Source: Dastarcus helophoroides
Taxonomy: Eukaryota; Arthropoda; Insecta; Coleoptera; Bothrideridae
Direction of reading: 5' to 3'
DNA: 64,000 nucleotides
NCBI GenBank assembly: GCA_028583605.1
Contig: CM053333.1
Span: forward strand, 8,760,638-8,824,637
Part shown: positions 22,515 to 33,700 of the stretch, one piece after another
How the letters are laid out: each line of letters begins with the position of its first letter
Position numbering within the stretch: position 1 is the first letter of the stretch
Made by a program: the position numbers and the translations under genes
The notes under the pieces: model-generated
The model's database searches: none
Told to the model about the DNA's origin: nothing
Seen by the model: the letters and a program-made list of their open reading frames with translations, nothing else

Positions 22515-22766
22515 ATAGCTAAAATTGAAATACATATCTTGTCCCCTGAAACCAAGAAAGATTAAAAAGAACACAACAAAGGTTCCTCAAACGCGTTTCG
22601 ATAGCCAAGCTATCATCTTCAGAGAGATACTCTGTCTCAGTATTTCCCTTTAGAAAGATAACTTGGCTATCGAAACACGTTACAGCAACCTTTTCTGTGT
22701 TTTTTAATCTTTTTTGGTTTCAGGGGACAATATTTGTATTTCAATTTTTGAAGATAGCCAAGGACC
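22515..22766. mobile_element. Foldback MITE with gtcccctgaaacc arms
   Basis: The left arm (aaaattgaaata, gtcccctgaaaccaag, caaacgcgtttcgatagcca) and right arm (tggctatcgaaacacgtta, tttggtttcaggggac, tatttcaattttt) are inverse complements of about 100 bp around a loop at 22622-22650. The right end reaches the Gypsy integrase, whose frame is replaced after CRKCVI. A fragment of the same element lies at 45560-45662. Confidence 0.83.
22581..22630 (-). ncRNA. Hammerhead-like motif in the foldback MITE (imperfect)
   Basis: On the - strand: CTGAAGA (fits CUGANGA), one extra T, stem GATAGC/GCTATC with loop TTG, GAAA, palindrome ACGCGT with the GAAA A and a T at position 16.1, then T. Weak stem I pairing CTCT/GAGG follows one mismatch. 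The extra base before stem II and the mismatch next to the cleavage site argue against efficient cleavage. Confidence 0.4.
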
Positions 22767-23270
22767 AGTCAATGACACATTTCCGACACCACCGTTCGAC
22801 GTCCTCCATGCAGTTAACCCAATAGAACCGTTTCCGAATTTTCTCCAGGGTCTTATTCATCCCTAAATGTCCACCAGAGGTTCCATTGTGCACCTCCCAC
22901 AAGACCTGTAAAATCTTTTCCTGAGGCACCACCAACTGCAAGTTGACGCGCTTTCCCATGCCCTCTTCAGCACCCCGTCCTCTACCTGGAGAGATTTCCA
23001 TTGAGCCCACAAATTCTTAAGAACTGGACTTCTGTCGGAAACCTCTTGCCATTCAGCTTATTTCCATTCCAACATGGGTCCGATATCAGCGTCGCTCTTC
23101 TGATGCTCTCGAAGACCTTCAACAGTCCATCTGTCTTCTGGCTGGACAGACGTGACCCTTACCACCATGTCCTTATGATCCTCAACTCGTCTGCAGAATC
23201 TGCAATCCCCAGAAGGTCTTCTGGACAAAGCGTCAGCGTTGTTATGCTGTCGTCCCGGTCGATGATGCAC
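22741..23270 (-). pseudogene. Gypsy pol: RNase H end and integrase zinc-binding domain
   Basis: From 23270: MHHRPGRQHNNADALSRRPS, the typical pol word (…G..N.ADALSRRP) closing the RNase H region, then a linker with VQPEDRWTVEGLREHQKSDA. After a frameshift near 23020-23060: VLWEVHNGTSGGHLGMNKTL, RKRFYWVNCMEDVERWCRKC. His-His-Cys-Cys ligands of the integrase H2C2 finger are all present. The last residues (WSLAIFKN) come from the adjoining MITE. Confidence 0.9.
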
Positions 23271-23304
23271 CTAAAAGTGATAGTGCTGAAGCCTTTCTAA
23301 CCAT

Positions 23305-24878
23305 CTAGCCGTCTGCCCATCTGCGTTCTTCATCCGGAGTAGTCAATAAAACGCCGAATGATCTGATTCTGATGAGGAATTCTTGCCCATACAAATACTT
23401 GTGGAAGTGTTCCACGGCCTTCACTATCGCAAGAAGTTCCTTCCTGGTAGTGCAATAGTTCCTCTCCAGCTTTGTCAGGATGTTGCTGTAATATTCGATA
23501 ACTCTTTCTTCACCACCTTGAACTTGGGACACCACAGCCCCAATGCCGACGTTGCTGGCATCAGTGTCCAACACAAACTTCCCATTCTGCTGAGGATAAG
23601 CCAAGATAGGGCTTGTGCACAAGGCGGACTTCAGTTTTCGGAAAGCGGTATCACAATACGGCGTTCTTCCTTCCGTTAATCGGTGTAATGGCGCAGCGAT
23701 GCTCGCGAAACATTTCACAAATCTTCTGTAATAAGTGCATAACCCCAGGAAACCCCTCAGTTCATGTTTATCTTTTGGTCTTGGCCAGTCACGGATTACT
23801 TGAGTCTTGCTGATATTTGTTTCTACTCCTGCGGCTGATACGGTGTGGTCCAAGAATTCTACTTTCCTTTGGAAGAAAGAGCACTTCTTCGGATTCAGCT
23901 TTAAGTTAGCTTGCTTTAATCTATCGAAGACTTCTTGAAGATTTTCCAAATGTTTTTTAAAGCTCTTGCCTGTCACCATGACTTCATCTAGGTAAATCAA
24001 GCAAGTTTTCCAAGCCAGTCCTCGAAGTATCAGTTCCATTAGACGTTCGAAAGTAGCCGGTGAGTTACATAGTCCAAAAGGCATAACCGTGAACTGATAT
24101 AATCCACTCCCAGATAAAAAGGCCGTCTTTTTTTTGTCGTCGGGATTTATGCTCACTTGCCAATATCCACTTTTCAAATCCAAAGTTGAAAACCAGGTGG
24201 ACCCAGACAAGGTGGTTAAGGTGTCATCAATCCTTGGCAAGGGGTAGCTGTCCTTTTTAGTGACGTCGTTTAATTTCCGATAGTCGACACAGTAGAATCT
24301 TGTTGATCCGTCCTTCTTCGTAACCAAGACTATAGGGGAGGACCATGTACTATTGGACTCCTCGATAACTCCATCCTTCATCATCTTTTTAACCAGTTCT
24401 GCGACTTCATCATGCTTGGCTACAGGTAATCTTCTTGGAGGTTGACGAATAGGTGTTGCATCGCCGGTGTTGATTTTGTGTCGAACTACGTCCATCCTTC
24501 CTAGATTTTGGTCTCCGCCGTGGTTTTTCTTAAGAAATGATCTAGCCAGAATTGCTTCTTCCTTGGACAGGTGTTTCAAGTCCACTTCCAACTTGACTTG
24601 CCCAATCTTCGTTTCCTGTGCTGGCGCACATTTGTCATCCAAGGAGCTTATTGAGGTTACGGGGTACAGACTGCCAGAGTACTACCCTTCTTAATTGAGT
24701 GTGCCGTTGGAAATACGTTGGCAACTCTCACAGGTACCTTCTGAGATGTTCTAACCACGGATCTCGCCACTAGTAAATTCTTGGAAATGTCATAAGTCGG
24801 TTCCACTAGTCCAACGCAGCAGCCCAAATCTCCTTCCATCACAGCCATGATTGTCTTCTCACTGCTTCCCTGCATCAC
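23305..24878 (-). pseudogene. Gypsy pol: reverse transcriptase and RNase H
   Basis: 24878-24657 encodes the protease-RT spacer (NLLVARSVVRTSQKVPVRVA); a frameshift at about 24645 leads into a 445-residue open frame. RT motifs: YRKLNDVTKKDSYPLPRIDD, WFSTLDLKSGYWQV, MPFGLCNSPATFERLM, then YLDE at 23983-23994 where the family has YLDD, then LNPKKCSF and LRGFLGLCTYYRRF. RNase H: FVLDTDASNVGIGAVVSQ and LTKLERNYCTTRKELLAIVK; the TDH motif is garbled near the end (LIRIRSFG). The Asp-to-Glu change in the catalytic box is likely inactivating. Confidence 0.95.
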
Positions 24879-24944
24879 AGTTGTTTCGCAAGCAAACAGT
24901 CTTACCTCCTTTGAAGTGTCCTTTGGTGTGTCAGGACAAGCTCT

Positions 24945-25429
24945 TTATTTCCAATCCTCCTGCGCTGGGTCGAAAGTAAAGCCGTGTTGCCTGATTGCGT
25001 CCATCCCCAGAATCAGCTCGTCTTCGATATCTGCCACCAACACCCGATGCAAGCAATCCATAGTTTTCCCAGACCAATCATGACATCTGCCTCTCCTATA
25101 ACTGGCGCAGTATCTCCCGTAACCGTTCTGAGGACCATTCTTTGCGACAGTACTTTCGGTTGTAAATGTAGAATGTTCTTGCGTGCTAAAGTAACCATGG
25201 CTCCTGTGTCCACTGTTGCCTGTACATTCTTTCCATCTACGCTGGCTTCCACTACCAAACTTTCCATGGTCCTTTTTATCTGCTGTCTTGGGGGTTGGTT
25301 GCTCGACACCAGCCAGTGAGTGCCCTTCCCACTGACTGATTTTAGTTTTCCTACTGTGGGGCATGTCGACTTCTTGGGGCTGACCTGCAGTCCTTTTTGA
25401 AGTGCCCCGGTTTGCCACAGTTGTAACAT
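24945..25429 (-). pseudogene. Gypsy aspartic protease
   Basis: VVEASVDGKNVQATVDTGAM contains the DTGA active site, followed by VTLARKNILHL. The frame shifts near 25080, after which VADIEDELILGMDAIRQHGF completes the fold (ILGMDAI is the second conserved protease motif). It lies between the gag zinc knuckle and the RT spacer, as usual for Gypsy. Confidence 0.9.
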
Positions 25430-26834
25430 GTAATTCCGTTGGGTCGGCCTTTAAGAGTTCCCACCAGTTCTTGGATGCTCGCGTCCATTTTCTTCATGTT
25501 AGCGCTTTTGTTCGCATTCATTCCTTTCATGTTAGCGTTTATGTCTGCGTTCATTTCCTTTATTTCCTTTGTGTTAGCGCTTATGATGTTCGCGAGATCA
25601 GGGTCATTCGAGCCTCTTCGACGTCGGCCTTCCTCTGAAACATTGGCTCTGAAACCTTATAAGCGGCTTCAACCTCCAAAGCTCTAATCAGTGCCTACCT
25701 TGATGTTCGGACGTTCGACAAGCGTATCACTCTCTGAACTTCCGGGTCTCTTATTCCTTCTATGAAGATTCTAACTGCGTGAAGTTCCAGAAAGTCGGTT
25801 GGTGCTGTTGGATAGGCGATATACGCCAGTTTTCTCACGTCACCCTCGAATTCTTGTAGCGTTTCGCCACTTTTCTGCCTTCTCACTAGCAGCTGCGACT
25901 GGACAACTTGCTGCACATGGTGGTCCCCAAATTTCAACTCTAGAGCCCTAACTAGATTTTCATAGTTGGCTTGTTTGTGATCAGATAGAGTTCGGAGTAA
26001 TTCCAGAGCATCTCCGCGCAGGGATACCACCAATGAGGTCGCCTTTGCTTCCCCCGTCCATCGATTGGCTTTAGCAGTAGCTTCGAGCTGTTTTCTTTAG
26101 GTCTGGAAGGATGTCTTCCTATCATAGGTCGGAGGTTTTACCTTTTGGGAAGAAATGGCGGGAACACTTTTGGATTCATGTTGTGCGACTTGTCCACTTA
26201 GCAACTTCTTTACGTCATTTTCGATGTTGCTGATCTTCTTCTGTGTTGCATTTTCCAAATCAAGAAGCTTGCTGTTGAATTCTTCTTTGACTTCGTCTAT
26301 CTCTTTTTGCATCTCTTCTCTCATTTTTGCAACCTCTACTCCCATTTTTTCTGTTATATTTGCTAACAGATTATGCAATTCTTGTTTGTCTGCTTTCTTT
26401 CTCTGTTTTTACTCTTCTTTCTCTTGTCGTCTTCGCTCTTCATCGTGTCGTCTTCGCTCTTCCTCCTGTTCCTTTCCTTGTCGTCTTCGTTATTCATCTT
26501 TTTTTTTCTCTTGTCGTCTTTGTTCTTCCTCCTGTTTTTTTCTTGTCGTCTTCGTTCTTCCCCCTGTTCTTTTTTCTGCCGTCTTTGTTCTTCATCTTGT
26601 CGTCTTCGTTCTTCTTCCTGTTCTTTTTCCTGTCGTCTTCGTTCTTCATCTTGTCGTCTTCGTTCTTCCTCCTGTTCTTTCTCCTGTGGTCTTCGTTCTT
26701 CCGCCTATTCTTTTTTTGTCGTCTTTGTTCTTTCTCCTGTTCTTTTTCTTGTCGTCTTCTGTTTAGTCTTTAAACATTGCTAATAACACTTGCATTTGTT
26801 GTTCCATTTTGGTCGATTTTAATCTCGTATCCAT
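25351..26834 (-). pseudogene. Gypsy gag with charged coiled coil and CCHC knuckle
   Basis: The start at 26834 gives MDTRLKSTKMEQQMQVLLAM, then a stop at about 26764; a Glu/Arg/Gln-rich repeat region (26765-26400) follows. The next segments are MGVEVAKMREEMQKEIDEVK (coiled coil), then VSLRGDALELLRTLSDHKQA and EGDVRKLAYIAYPTAPTDFL (capsid-like), then CYNCGKPGHFKKDC, a perfect CX2CX4HX4C nucleic-acid-binding knuckle. Breaks occur near 26764, 26080 and 25690. Confidence 0.88.
26400..26765 (-). repeat. Coding minisatellite in gag (Glu/Arg/Gln repeats)
   Basis: On the + strand gtcgtcttcgttcttcctcc and variants repeat about 10 times with spacing of roughly 27-36 bp. On the - strand this is RRRQ, EKEQ, EEERRR-type sequence, i.e. 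a long charged coiled coil. The phase changes between units, so the frame is now broken. Confidence 0.85.
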
Positions 26835-26967
26835 AAAGCGTGCTAGAATGTTCAAGATTTTACTTGACGCGCCTCGTATAACTATTTAACAGTTTAAAAC
26901 GTCCGAGATAAAGTCAACTGCGGGACCACTTCGTGAATTTTTCCGAGTAATGAAGCACAATAATAAC

Positions 26968-26985
26968 CACGCTTCTGACACCAGA
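26968..26985 (-). promoter_or_regulatory. Gypsy primer-binding site
   Basis: Directly after the LTR end (CCCGTAACA) the - strand reads tc then TGGTGTCAGAAGCG. TGG begins the complement of a tRNA 3' CCA, and TGGTGTCAGAAG is a PBS form known from several Gypsy lineages. The tRNA is not identified here. Confidence 0.7.
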
Positions 26986-27042
26986 TGTTACGGGCTTATC
27001 GGTTCGAATTGATTATTAACACGTGAATTGAATAATACCCAC

Positions 27043-27048
27043 TTTATT
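27043..27048 (-). terminator. LTR polyadenylation signal
   Basis: AATAAA on the - strand (ggtaataaagtggg), downstream of the TATA box; conserved in the solo LTR. Confidence 0.5.
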
Positions 27049-27167
27049 ACCAAACTAAACTCAGAACACTACAACTGAATAATGAACTCACTTATTTGCT
27101 TCAAACTACTAATTCACTAATTACATTGACTGATTCTAACTAACTCATTCGAGGAAAAGGCGACCGC

Positions 27168-27175
27168 CTTATATA
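27168..27175 (-). promoter_or_regulatory. LTR TATA box
   Basis: TATATAAG on the - strand within actatataaggcgg, in the U3 part of the LTR. The solo LTR has catataaggcgg at the same place. Confidence 0.6.
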
Positions 27176-28852
27176 GTTTTGGCTCCCGGTTTCTAGAAAA
27201 ATCCCGCAGATACGGCTTATCGTTTGCCGAAATTTCTGGAATGCTTACCTGCCGTTTGCTTCGTTATCGCGGCTGCTTCCTCCTTATCAGATCTTTCTAG
27301 AAAATTTTCTTGCGTATTAAATTCTATAATTTACATTTCGTTACAATATCATTAACAATATAGCAGCGTTACTAAACGCTCAGTCAAATGTTACTAATTC
27401 TTTTCACTCTGTCCGGGGTTGTTCGCAATGGGCAGGCGAAATTATGTGCGTCGTGTGAAGCATATCTTTATTACGCCGATTTTAATCTCACACTTCGCAT
27501 TCATCTTTCGAATTGACGCCCAACGTTTTTTCTTTTCTGATATAGTCAGCTTTCGTTTACGGAGAGAATGGTAATAATAATAACCAAATTAAAACACAAT
27601 TTAAACAATTATAGTGTACACATTTTAATTTAACTTCGGGGATAGGGTTAGATTATCAGGCCAGTTTAGCTTTGAAGAGTGTAAGCTGGCCCCTAGGTAC
27701 ATGCCTAATTTGCCTTATGGATAATGCACCACTGGTTAATACCTTTACTATTTGGATACTTTTGAAGCTATAATTATTAATTATTAAATCTTAAACGTTG
27801 TGAATGTGAACCATTGAAGAATCTCAGTGTTGTAAACGATTGCTTACAACCCCAAAAAAGCTTATATCTGTACCCGAACAGTATTACAGTATATTTTATC
27901 ACTTATAGTTAACTATTGCGATATTACCCTTCTGTAATAACTCAATGTAATGCATAATAAAAATATAATGTTGCAACTACCTTTTCAATAATAATCAAAT
28001 TGGTGGTAGAATTTTGTGTTGTTTAGAGACAAGATCAGATCGATATTGTGGCTTAAGTCTCTGCGGATTAAACGTGCCAGAGTTATGATATTTTGATTAC
28101 ATCTTGTACTATATTCTGCATGACTCGAATTATAAATTAGATACATAATTTGTCTGCTGAAAAAGCTAATTAATTATGTAGAGGGGTGGCATATGTTAGA
28201 GCCATTAATGTTTTATCTTGAAATTCAAACGATATAATTTGTCCCTAGGGAGAATTAATGAGGTCAGATACTTCCATTCTTAAATTTGTCTTATCAGCCA
28301 TTTATTACATACGAATTTCTACGGTCATGTTTTCACTCATTACAATGATGTCTATGGCCGGAACATTTGGAAACAGCAATAAACATTACATTATGCATTA
28401 ATGTATTCCATTTGTCTGCAATATACTTGATGGTTTATCAATAAGGAATGCTCGCCACGGAACCGACTAAATGTGTTTGAACATCGATTATTATTTGTCC
28501 GGAGTCCTAATAAAAAAGAAACAATATATCATTTCAATGAAACTTTTTCTAAACTACGATACAGCGGAGACATAAAAATTAATAAAACGTTTTAATATTC
28601 ATTTATTTTACTAGTAGAATTTCATTTTGAAAATAGGTGGATCGATTTTATACATTAATGTTATAAAAACAAATAGCATTGCTATCCTGCTGCTCCTGAC
28701 TATCCGTTCGTCGCCAAAGCTATATTTGTTATTTATCAGAATTGTTGCATACATTTCAGTGCCGAATTTATATTAAAGAAACAATGAGAATGTCACCATT
28801 AATTGAAACAAGAGCAAAAGTAACAAATATCATTAAAACATTGTCCATGTGG

Positions 28853-28910
28853 CAATCGAACACGCGGCTTTGCGACTAGGTCAATGCGTTCTTACTACAA
28901 AAGCAAAAAT
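28853..28910 (-). other. Possible tRNA-derived SINE remnant
   Basis: On the - strand aagaacgcattgacctagtc leads into gcaaagccgcgtgttcgatt, resembling a tRNA anticodon arm followed by a B box (gtTCGATTgcc). The T stem does not pair well and the A box is unclear, so this is not a functional tRNA. Confidence 0.25.
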
Positions 28911-29765
28911 TAATTCTATATGGATTCACGTTCTTCTCTACTCGATTGTCCAAGTCTACAAGGTGAAAGTAATAAACAATATAAATAAGAAATTTTAACA
29001 ATTTTTTCACCTCCAGCTGGAAACTGAATACGGTCCTGATTCAATGCTTAGAATCAATTTCGAATCATTAATTTTAATTTTGTCGCAAATTTGTAGATGT
29101 CTCTGTCAGAATTACTCGTTTCTTGGAACTTCTAGAATTAATTAGACGATCTGATTGCAGTCGTAGCAGACGATAGAAATTTTATCAGTTTCAGCACCTT
29201 GTAATTTTATCAATTTTTTATTTTCACTAAGATAAGGACACTGCATATCTCTCGAATTCTGGGAAGCACTCCATATTTTCAAAGATAATGTATATCATAT
29301 TTCCTGTTTTTCTTATTCCGGACAGACGCATTTTTCACAGAGTGCCGTATCACCTCATTTTATCGTAATTATTCGAGGGATAAAGTTGGAGAATAACATG
29401 AAATGTAAATCGTAGTTATAAAAACGAAATACAGCTCCATAAGGGCGATCGCCTAGGCGCTGGAATTTAAGGGTAAATCGGGAGAACATAATAACTAGCG
29501 CATTTCTTTTAGTTGATAAAAATTATTGATTTATTAGTCACCTTCTTTGTTAATAAAAATGATAAATGATGTTAAAATTGCAAGTTTAAATATAAGTTAA
29601 AAAAAACTAATTTCCGGAAATTTTGCGGACAAAATTTCGTTTTTTTTCTTAACATTTCGACGTTTGTCTACGATTGTGGGATTTATCCAAAAAATTCAAC
29701 TCTTTTTAGTTCCTAAAAAAGTTTGAGCGACATTACAAAATCCGAAGTCTAAATTTTGAGATCAC

Positions 29766-29850
29766 CCATACAACTGGACCAAAGAAATGTTAAATAAAAT
29801 TAATAAACATAATATGTCCGGTCAATAACAATTCACCATGCAGAATCATC
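29766..29850 (-). repeat. Dispersed copy related to the foldback at 16236-16462
   Basis: On the - strand ttattgaccggacatattat and atttaacatttctttgg match ttattgaccggaaatattat and atttaacatttcttcgg at 16255-16306. This shows the foldback belongs to a dispersed family. Confidence 0.7.
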
Positions 29851-30789
29851 CATACAGTAAACTCAAAATTTCAGACAGAGTTTACGACATGGATGATCTC
29901 AAAATTTCAGACACTAAACTAAAAATTTTGAGAGTAAATATTTAGTTTTTTATCGAAATGTTTACTTTTTTCTTATAATTGTGAGATTAAAAATGCGATT
30001 ATTACCCTTTTTCTACAGTTTCGAATTTGATTTTCTTACGTGCAAAATGCACTCAATCCAAAATTATAAGTATTTTCATTTCATTGTTCGCTTATCTAGT
30101 AAATTGTGGTGTTTAATAATAAGCAACCGGTGATTCACAGGAATGTATGATGTGTTTCTGTCGTCATTTTGACATATGTCTTGTAGCATTTACGAGATTG
30201 TTCAATTTTTAGCTTAAAATGACATAAGCCTTGTTGCAATAATCATTTGAATTTCTCTAGTTGATTTGTGTTTCGAATTTGGATAGTGTGTGTTCCGAAT
30301 CGTTTGTAATTCCTTTTTCGTTTTCGAGAATTCTCGAATTGCAACCAGTGTTGCCAGTGTTGCTACAATTGTACCAGATCTACTACAATTGCAGTAGCAA
30401 AACTACGTTAGTACCACATTCTTATTTGTACTAAGCAAATTCGCTACAAAATCCGAAAATGCTTATAATTTAGAATGTCTTCTACTAAAATTACCTAGTC
30501 TTTGTTTGCGTTTAGGTTAGAGCTAAGAAACCACGGTCTAATACTACTTTACTATTAATATTATTATTGTCTAACTCTTCTAACATTCTGACAAAGTAAT
30601 TTAACAACAACGTTGCCTATTTATCTTAATTTAATTTCTAAATAAAAACAGATGTGTGGGTAAGATGATAAAATTACTCGAAAGATATTCCTTTTCTAAA
30701 ATTTATCTTTGAACTGTCTTCTATAAGCTGCACTCGTGTATGAAAAATGCCTATAGAAAGTGCTCTATTTAAAGACATAGTTTAAAGTC

Positions 30790-32290
30790 AGCTGGAGAAA
30801 AACCTTTTTTTTTAATTTTTTTCAAATTTCGATTAGATTCATAATTTTAACTTTCATCTCAAATTTAAGCTTTGCACCCGAACATTTAGAATTTGGATAT
30901 TCTTTCTTAATTCTGGAAGATTATATGTTTTTTTTAAGTTCAAGTTTCCTCTTAGCGTCCAACTGTTTTTCTAACTGGCAACAACTTCAATTCCTACGTT
31001 TTTTATATTGGGCAATTTTGAGAATTATTGTTGCTATCTGAATTTGCAATGTCGTAATGCATTTGATTCTTCCGAATTTCGAAAAAAAATGCTATAAAGT
31101 TCTTTATCGTTTTTTTTGCAAGTTTTACCTTTAATCTAAAAAAAATTTCGACCTTTTTTGGAAATTTTCAATTTGAATTAGATTTTTTATTAAATGCGAA
31201 GTATGTTAATACTTTTACTTTTTTTCTCAAAATTCAAAGTTTAAAATCTTGGTATTTACTTCAAATCCACAAATATTTTTTTAAACTTCGATTCTTTCTA
31301 GAAACCTGAAAATTTCGCCAAGATTTTTGTGAAAAATGGCGGATATCGAAATTTTGAACTTATCTTAAGATTTTTGAATTTGGAATTATAATTCGAAATG
31401 TCCAGAAAAGTCTACATTCAGAGTGAACAAACTCGTTCTAGAAAAAGTTTAATTACGACCCTGTTTATACTTAAAAATATCCAAAATTCATTATTAAACA
31501 TTTCTGAAAATACGAACTTTTTTAAAAATGTTGACTTTCCGAACAAAATTAGGATATGTTAATTCTTAATGTGACCTGTTCGAACTCGAAATTTTTAGTT
31601 TTTTAAATTCGAAATCTTAGAAATAAGTTGACATTTAGAATTACTCTCTAAATCCGAAGAAAAAAGAAGCCATAATTTTTGAAAAAAAAGGTTTGAAGTC
31701 AAAATTTTCTAAAAAAATCGCTTATTTCCAAAAGATAATATCTATTAATAAAACTAATAACACTCAACATTTTGTCTTGAAACAAAATTCAAAAAATAAA
31801 CTTGGATATTTCCTATAACTTTTAGTGTTTTCTCAAAATGGCCAGGCGATTTTTTTATGAATTAAATGTCTAGAAAGAAAGTCTAAATATTTTGAAAAAG
31901 TTTGAATTTTGAACCAGTGCTAATGTAAAAATTTAAAAAAATAAACTTAAGTCATTAAGCTCATTTTTATTTTCAAAATTTCGACTTTAATCTTGACATT
32001 TTTAAACTGGTCGTAAAAAGTTGTAAAAATTTTATAAATCAAGTTTTTCTAAAAATATGAATTTAAAGTTGAAATGTCATGCTTAAAAGTACAATAAATT
32101 CTTAATTAAAGTTGAAATTTGATAACTAAGAAATTTCAATATTTTTTCGGAAGTTTTCACTTGGAATTCAAATTTTGGAGAAAAAAGTCGAATTTTCGAA
32201 ATCGTAATTTTGTCAAAAATTTCGACCTTTTCCAAAAATTTTGAATTTTTTGAAAATTTTAACATAATATTTCAAATTTTTCTCAAAATT
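30790..32290. repeat. Low-complexity A/T-polarised sequence
   Basis: Same tttcgac/aaaattttgaa word family as the ABHD17 intron, here mixed in orientation. It abuts the LOA-like LINE, which appears to have inserted into it. Confidence 0.65.
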
Positions 32291-32403
32291 GCGACTGGAT
32301 TCTGGATTCTGGATTCGTTGCGGGTTGCCTAAAAATTTAGGCCAGCACTTAGGCCACCCTTTCCGGGCCCATTGTGCTATCCCCGTGATTGAGGTGTCCT
32401 TGG

Positions 32404-33700
32404 TCATTCATTTAGCCACCCAACCTTGTTGAGAAACTGAAGAACGTCCCTTGGATGCGCCTCTCTCAAACTGGCCACACTAGGCCAGAAGTCCCCCAGC
32501 GTGGATCCTCTGATTGATGCTAGTGCCGGGCAGTGACACATCACGTGCTCGACACTCTCATCTTCTTCTAAATTTCCTCTGCAGCTCGGGTCGTTTATGA
32601 TTTTCATTCTGTGGAGGTGTTTGTTTAATCGACAGTGACCTGTCCATATCCCTACAAGTTTCCTGAGATTATTCCTTGAGAGTTGTAGGCATAGTTTTGC
32701 CCTTTCCCTGCACGGCATTCTAATGAATGCGTGAGTTTGTCGGCATGTTGTTATTGATGCCCATAAGGCTTTGTGTTTACGATAAGTTTCTTCGTTAAGT
32801 AGGGATCTTACGGTTGATCTTGCCAGGGGAAGGGTTGGTTCTGGCCCAACGAATTGTCCCTCCGAACCCTTCCTCGCCAGTTTGTCAGCGCGTTCGTTTC
32901 CCTCTTTCCCAGAATGTCCTTTGATCCATATTAGATCAATTGCATTCTCTTGTGATAGACGTTCTAGAGCTAGGTGGCAATTCCATACCAGCACTGAGTT
33001 TGTTTTCACATTTCTCAGGGCCTTAAGGGCTGCCTGGCTGTCCGTCTTTATTTGGATATATTTTCCTGTAATGTTCAGTTGCGTCATTTGTTCGGCGCTA
33101 TACAAAATTCCCAACATCTCCGCTTGAAAGATTGTTGAGTATTTATCTAGCTTAATACTTACACTTAGGTTCAGGTCTTCCGAGAAGATTCCTGTTCCAG
33201 TGCCCGTATTTGTTTTCGATCCATCCGTGTATATACTTACGTCTGGTATCCTTGCTTGTACTTCCTCCATTTTTATACGGTAGGATTTTGTGAAGTTATA
33301 TTTCACCAGTAGATGGTCCATCGGCGCATCCAGAATAGGTACCTTTTGGAGCGCCTCCTCCATTATGCGCCGGTGACCCACTATTTTACCTACCGTATTC
33401 CACATTCCTCCTGCTCGCAAACGGAGAGCAGAAGCCTGTGCCGCCCCCTCAAGAAATATGTCGAGAGGTGGCAGGCACAAGATCGCCTCCATTGCTGCTG
33501 TTGGAGTGGATTTCATTGCTCCTATCACTGCCAGACACGCTAGTCTCTGGATGTGATTTAGCTTTTGTTTTATAGTGGTGCACTTTGTCTTTGGCCACCA
33601 AACTATAACTCCGTAGCTTACAATTGGTCTGATGACTGCCGTGTATAGCCAAAAGGTCATCTTAGGAGATAACCCCCAAGACCTCCCGATGTCCTCCTCG
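32404..33700 (-). pseudogene. LOA-like LINE ORF2, RNase H and C-terminal tail
   Basis: Continues the RT thumb (MTFWLYTAVIRPIVSYGVIV) after the frameshift. RNase H has SIYTDGSK, FQAEMLGILYSAEQ, IQIKTDSQAALKAL and WIKGHSGKEGNERADKLA, so the catalytic Asp-Glu-Asp-Asp set is complete. The tail is LVGIWTGHCRLNKHLHRM and ...HVMCHCPALA, a zinc-knuckle-like motif. Natural stop at 32404. With the endonuclease-RT part this is a young copy. Confidence 0.92.

Larger units (their letters stand above)
22767..27351 (-). mobile_element. Ty3/Gypsy LTR retrotransposon, 3'-truncated
   Basis: Order on the - strand: 5' LTR 27351-26986, primer-binding site, gag from 26834, zinc knuckle, protease, RT, RNase H, and integrase zinc finger ending at 22767, where a MITE abuts. 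The integrase core and 3' LTR are absent. All protein segments show frameshifts, so the copy is dead. A solo LTR of the family is at 46086-47325. Confidence 0.93.
26986..27351 (-). repeat. 5' LTR of the Gypsy element
   Basis: About 366 bp with TG...CA ends on the - strand (TGATATTGTAACG ... CCCGTAACA). It matches the interrupted solo LTR at 46086-47325 along its whole length, which fixes the boundaries. On the - strand it has a TATA box (27175-27168) and an AATAAA signal (27048-27043) about 120 bp further on. No flanking 5-bp duplication can be tested because the 3' end is missing. Confidence 0.88.
27352..30785. other. No recognised gene; unique AT-rich sequence
   Basis: I see no coding region. 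Two small items inside are listed separately (28853-28910 and 29766-29850). Confidence 0.45.

Noticed and set aside
26155..26783. Ser/Phe/Leu-rich + strand frames as a membrane or secreted protein
   Set aside because: These are the antisense of the Glu/Arg-rich gag minisatellite and appear in all three frames, a repeat artefact.
28853..28910. Functional tRNA gene
   Set aside because: B-box-like sequence only; the T stem does not pair and no acceptor stem was found.
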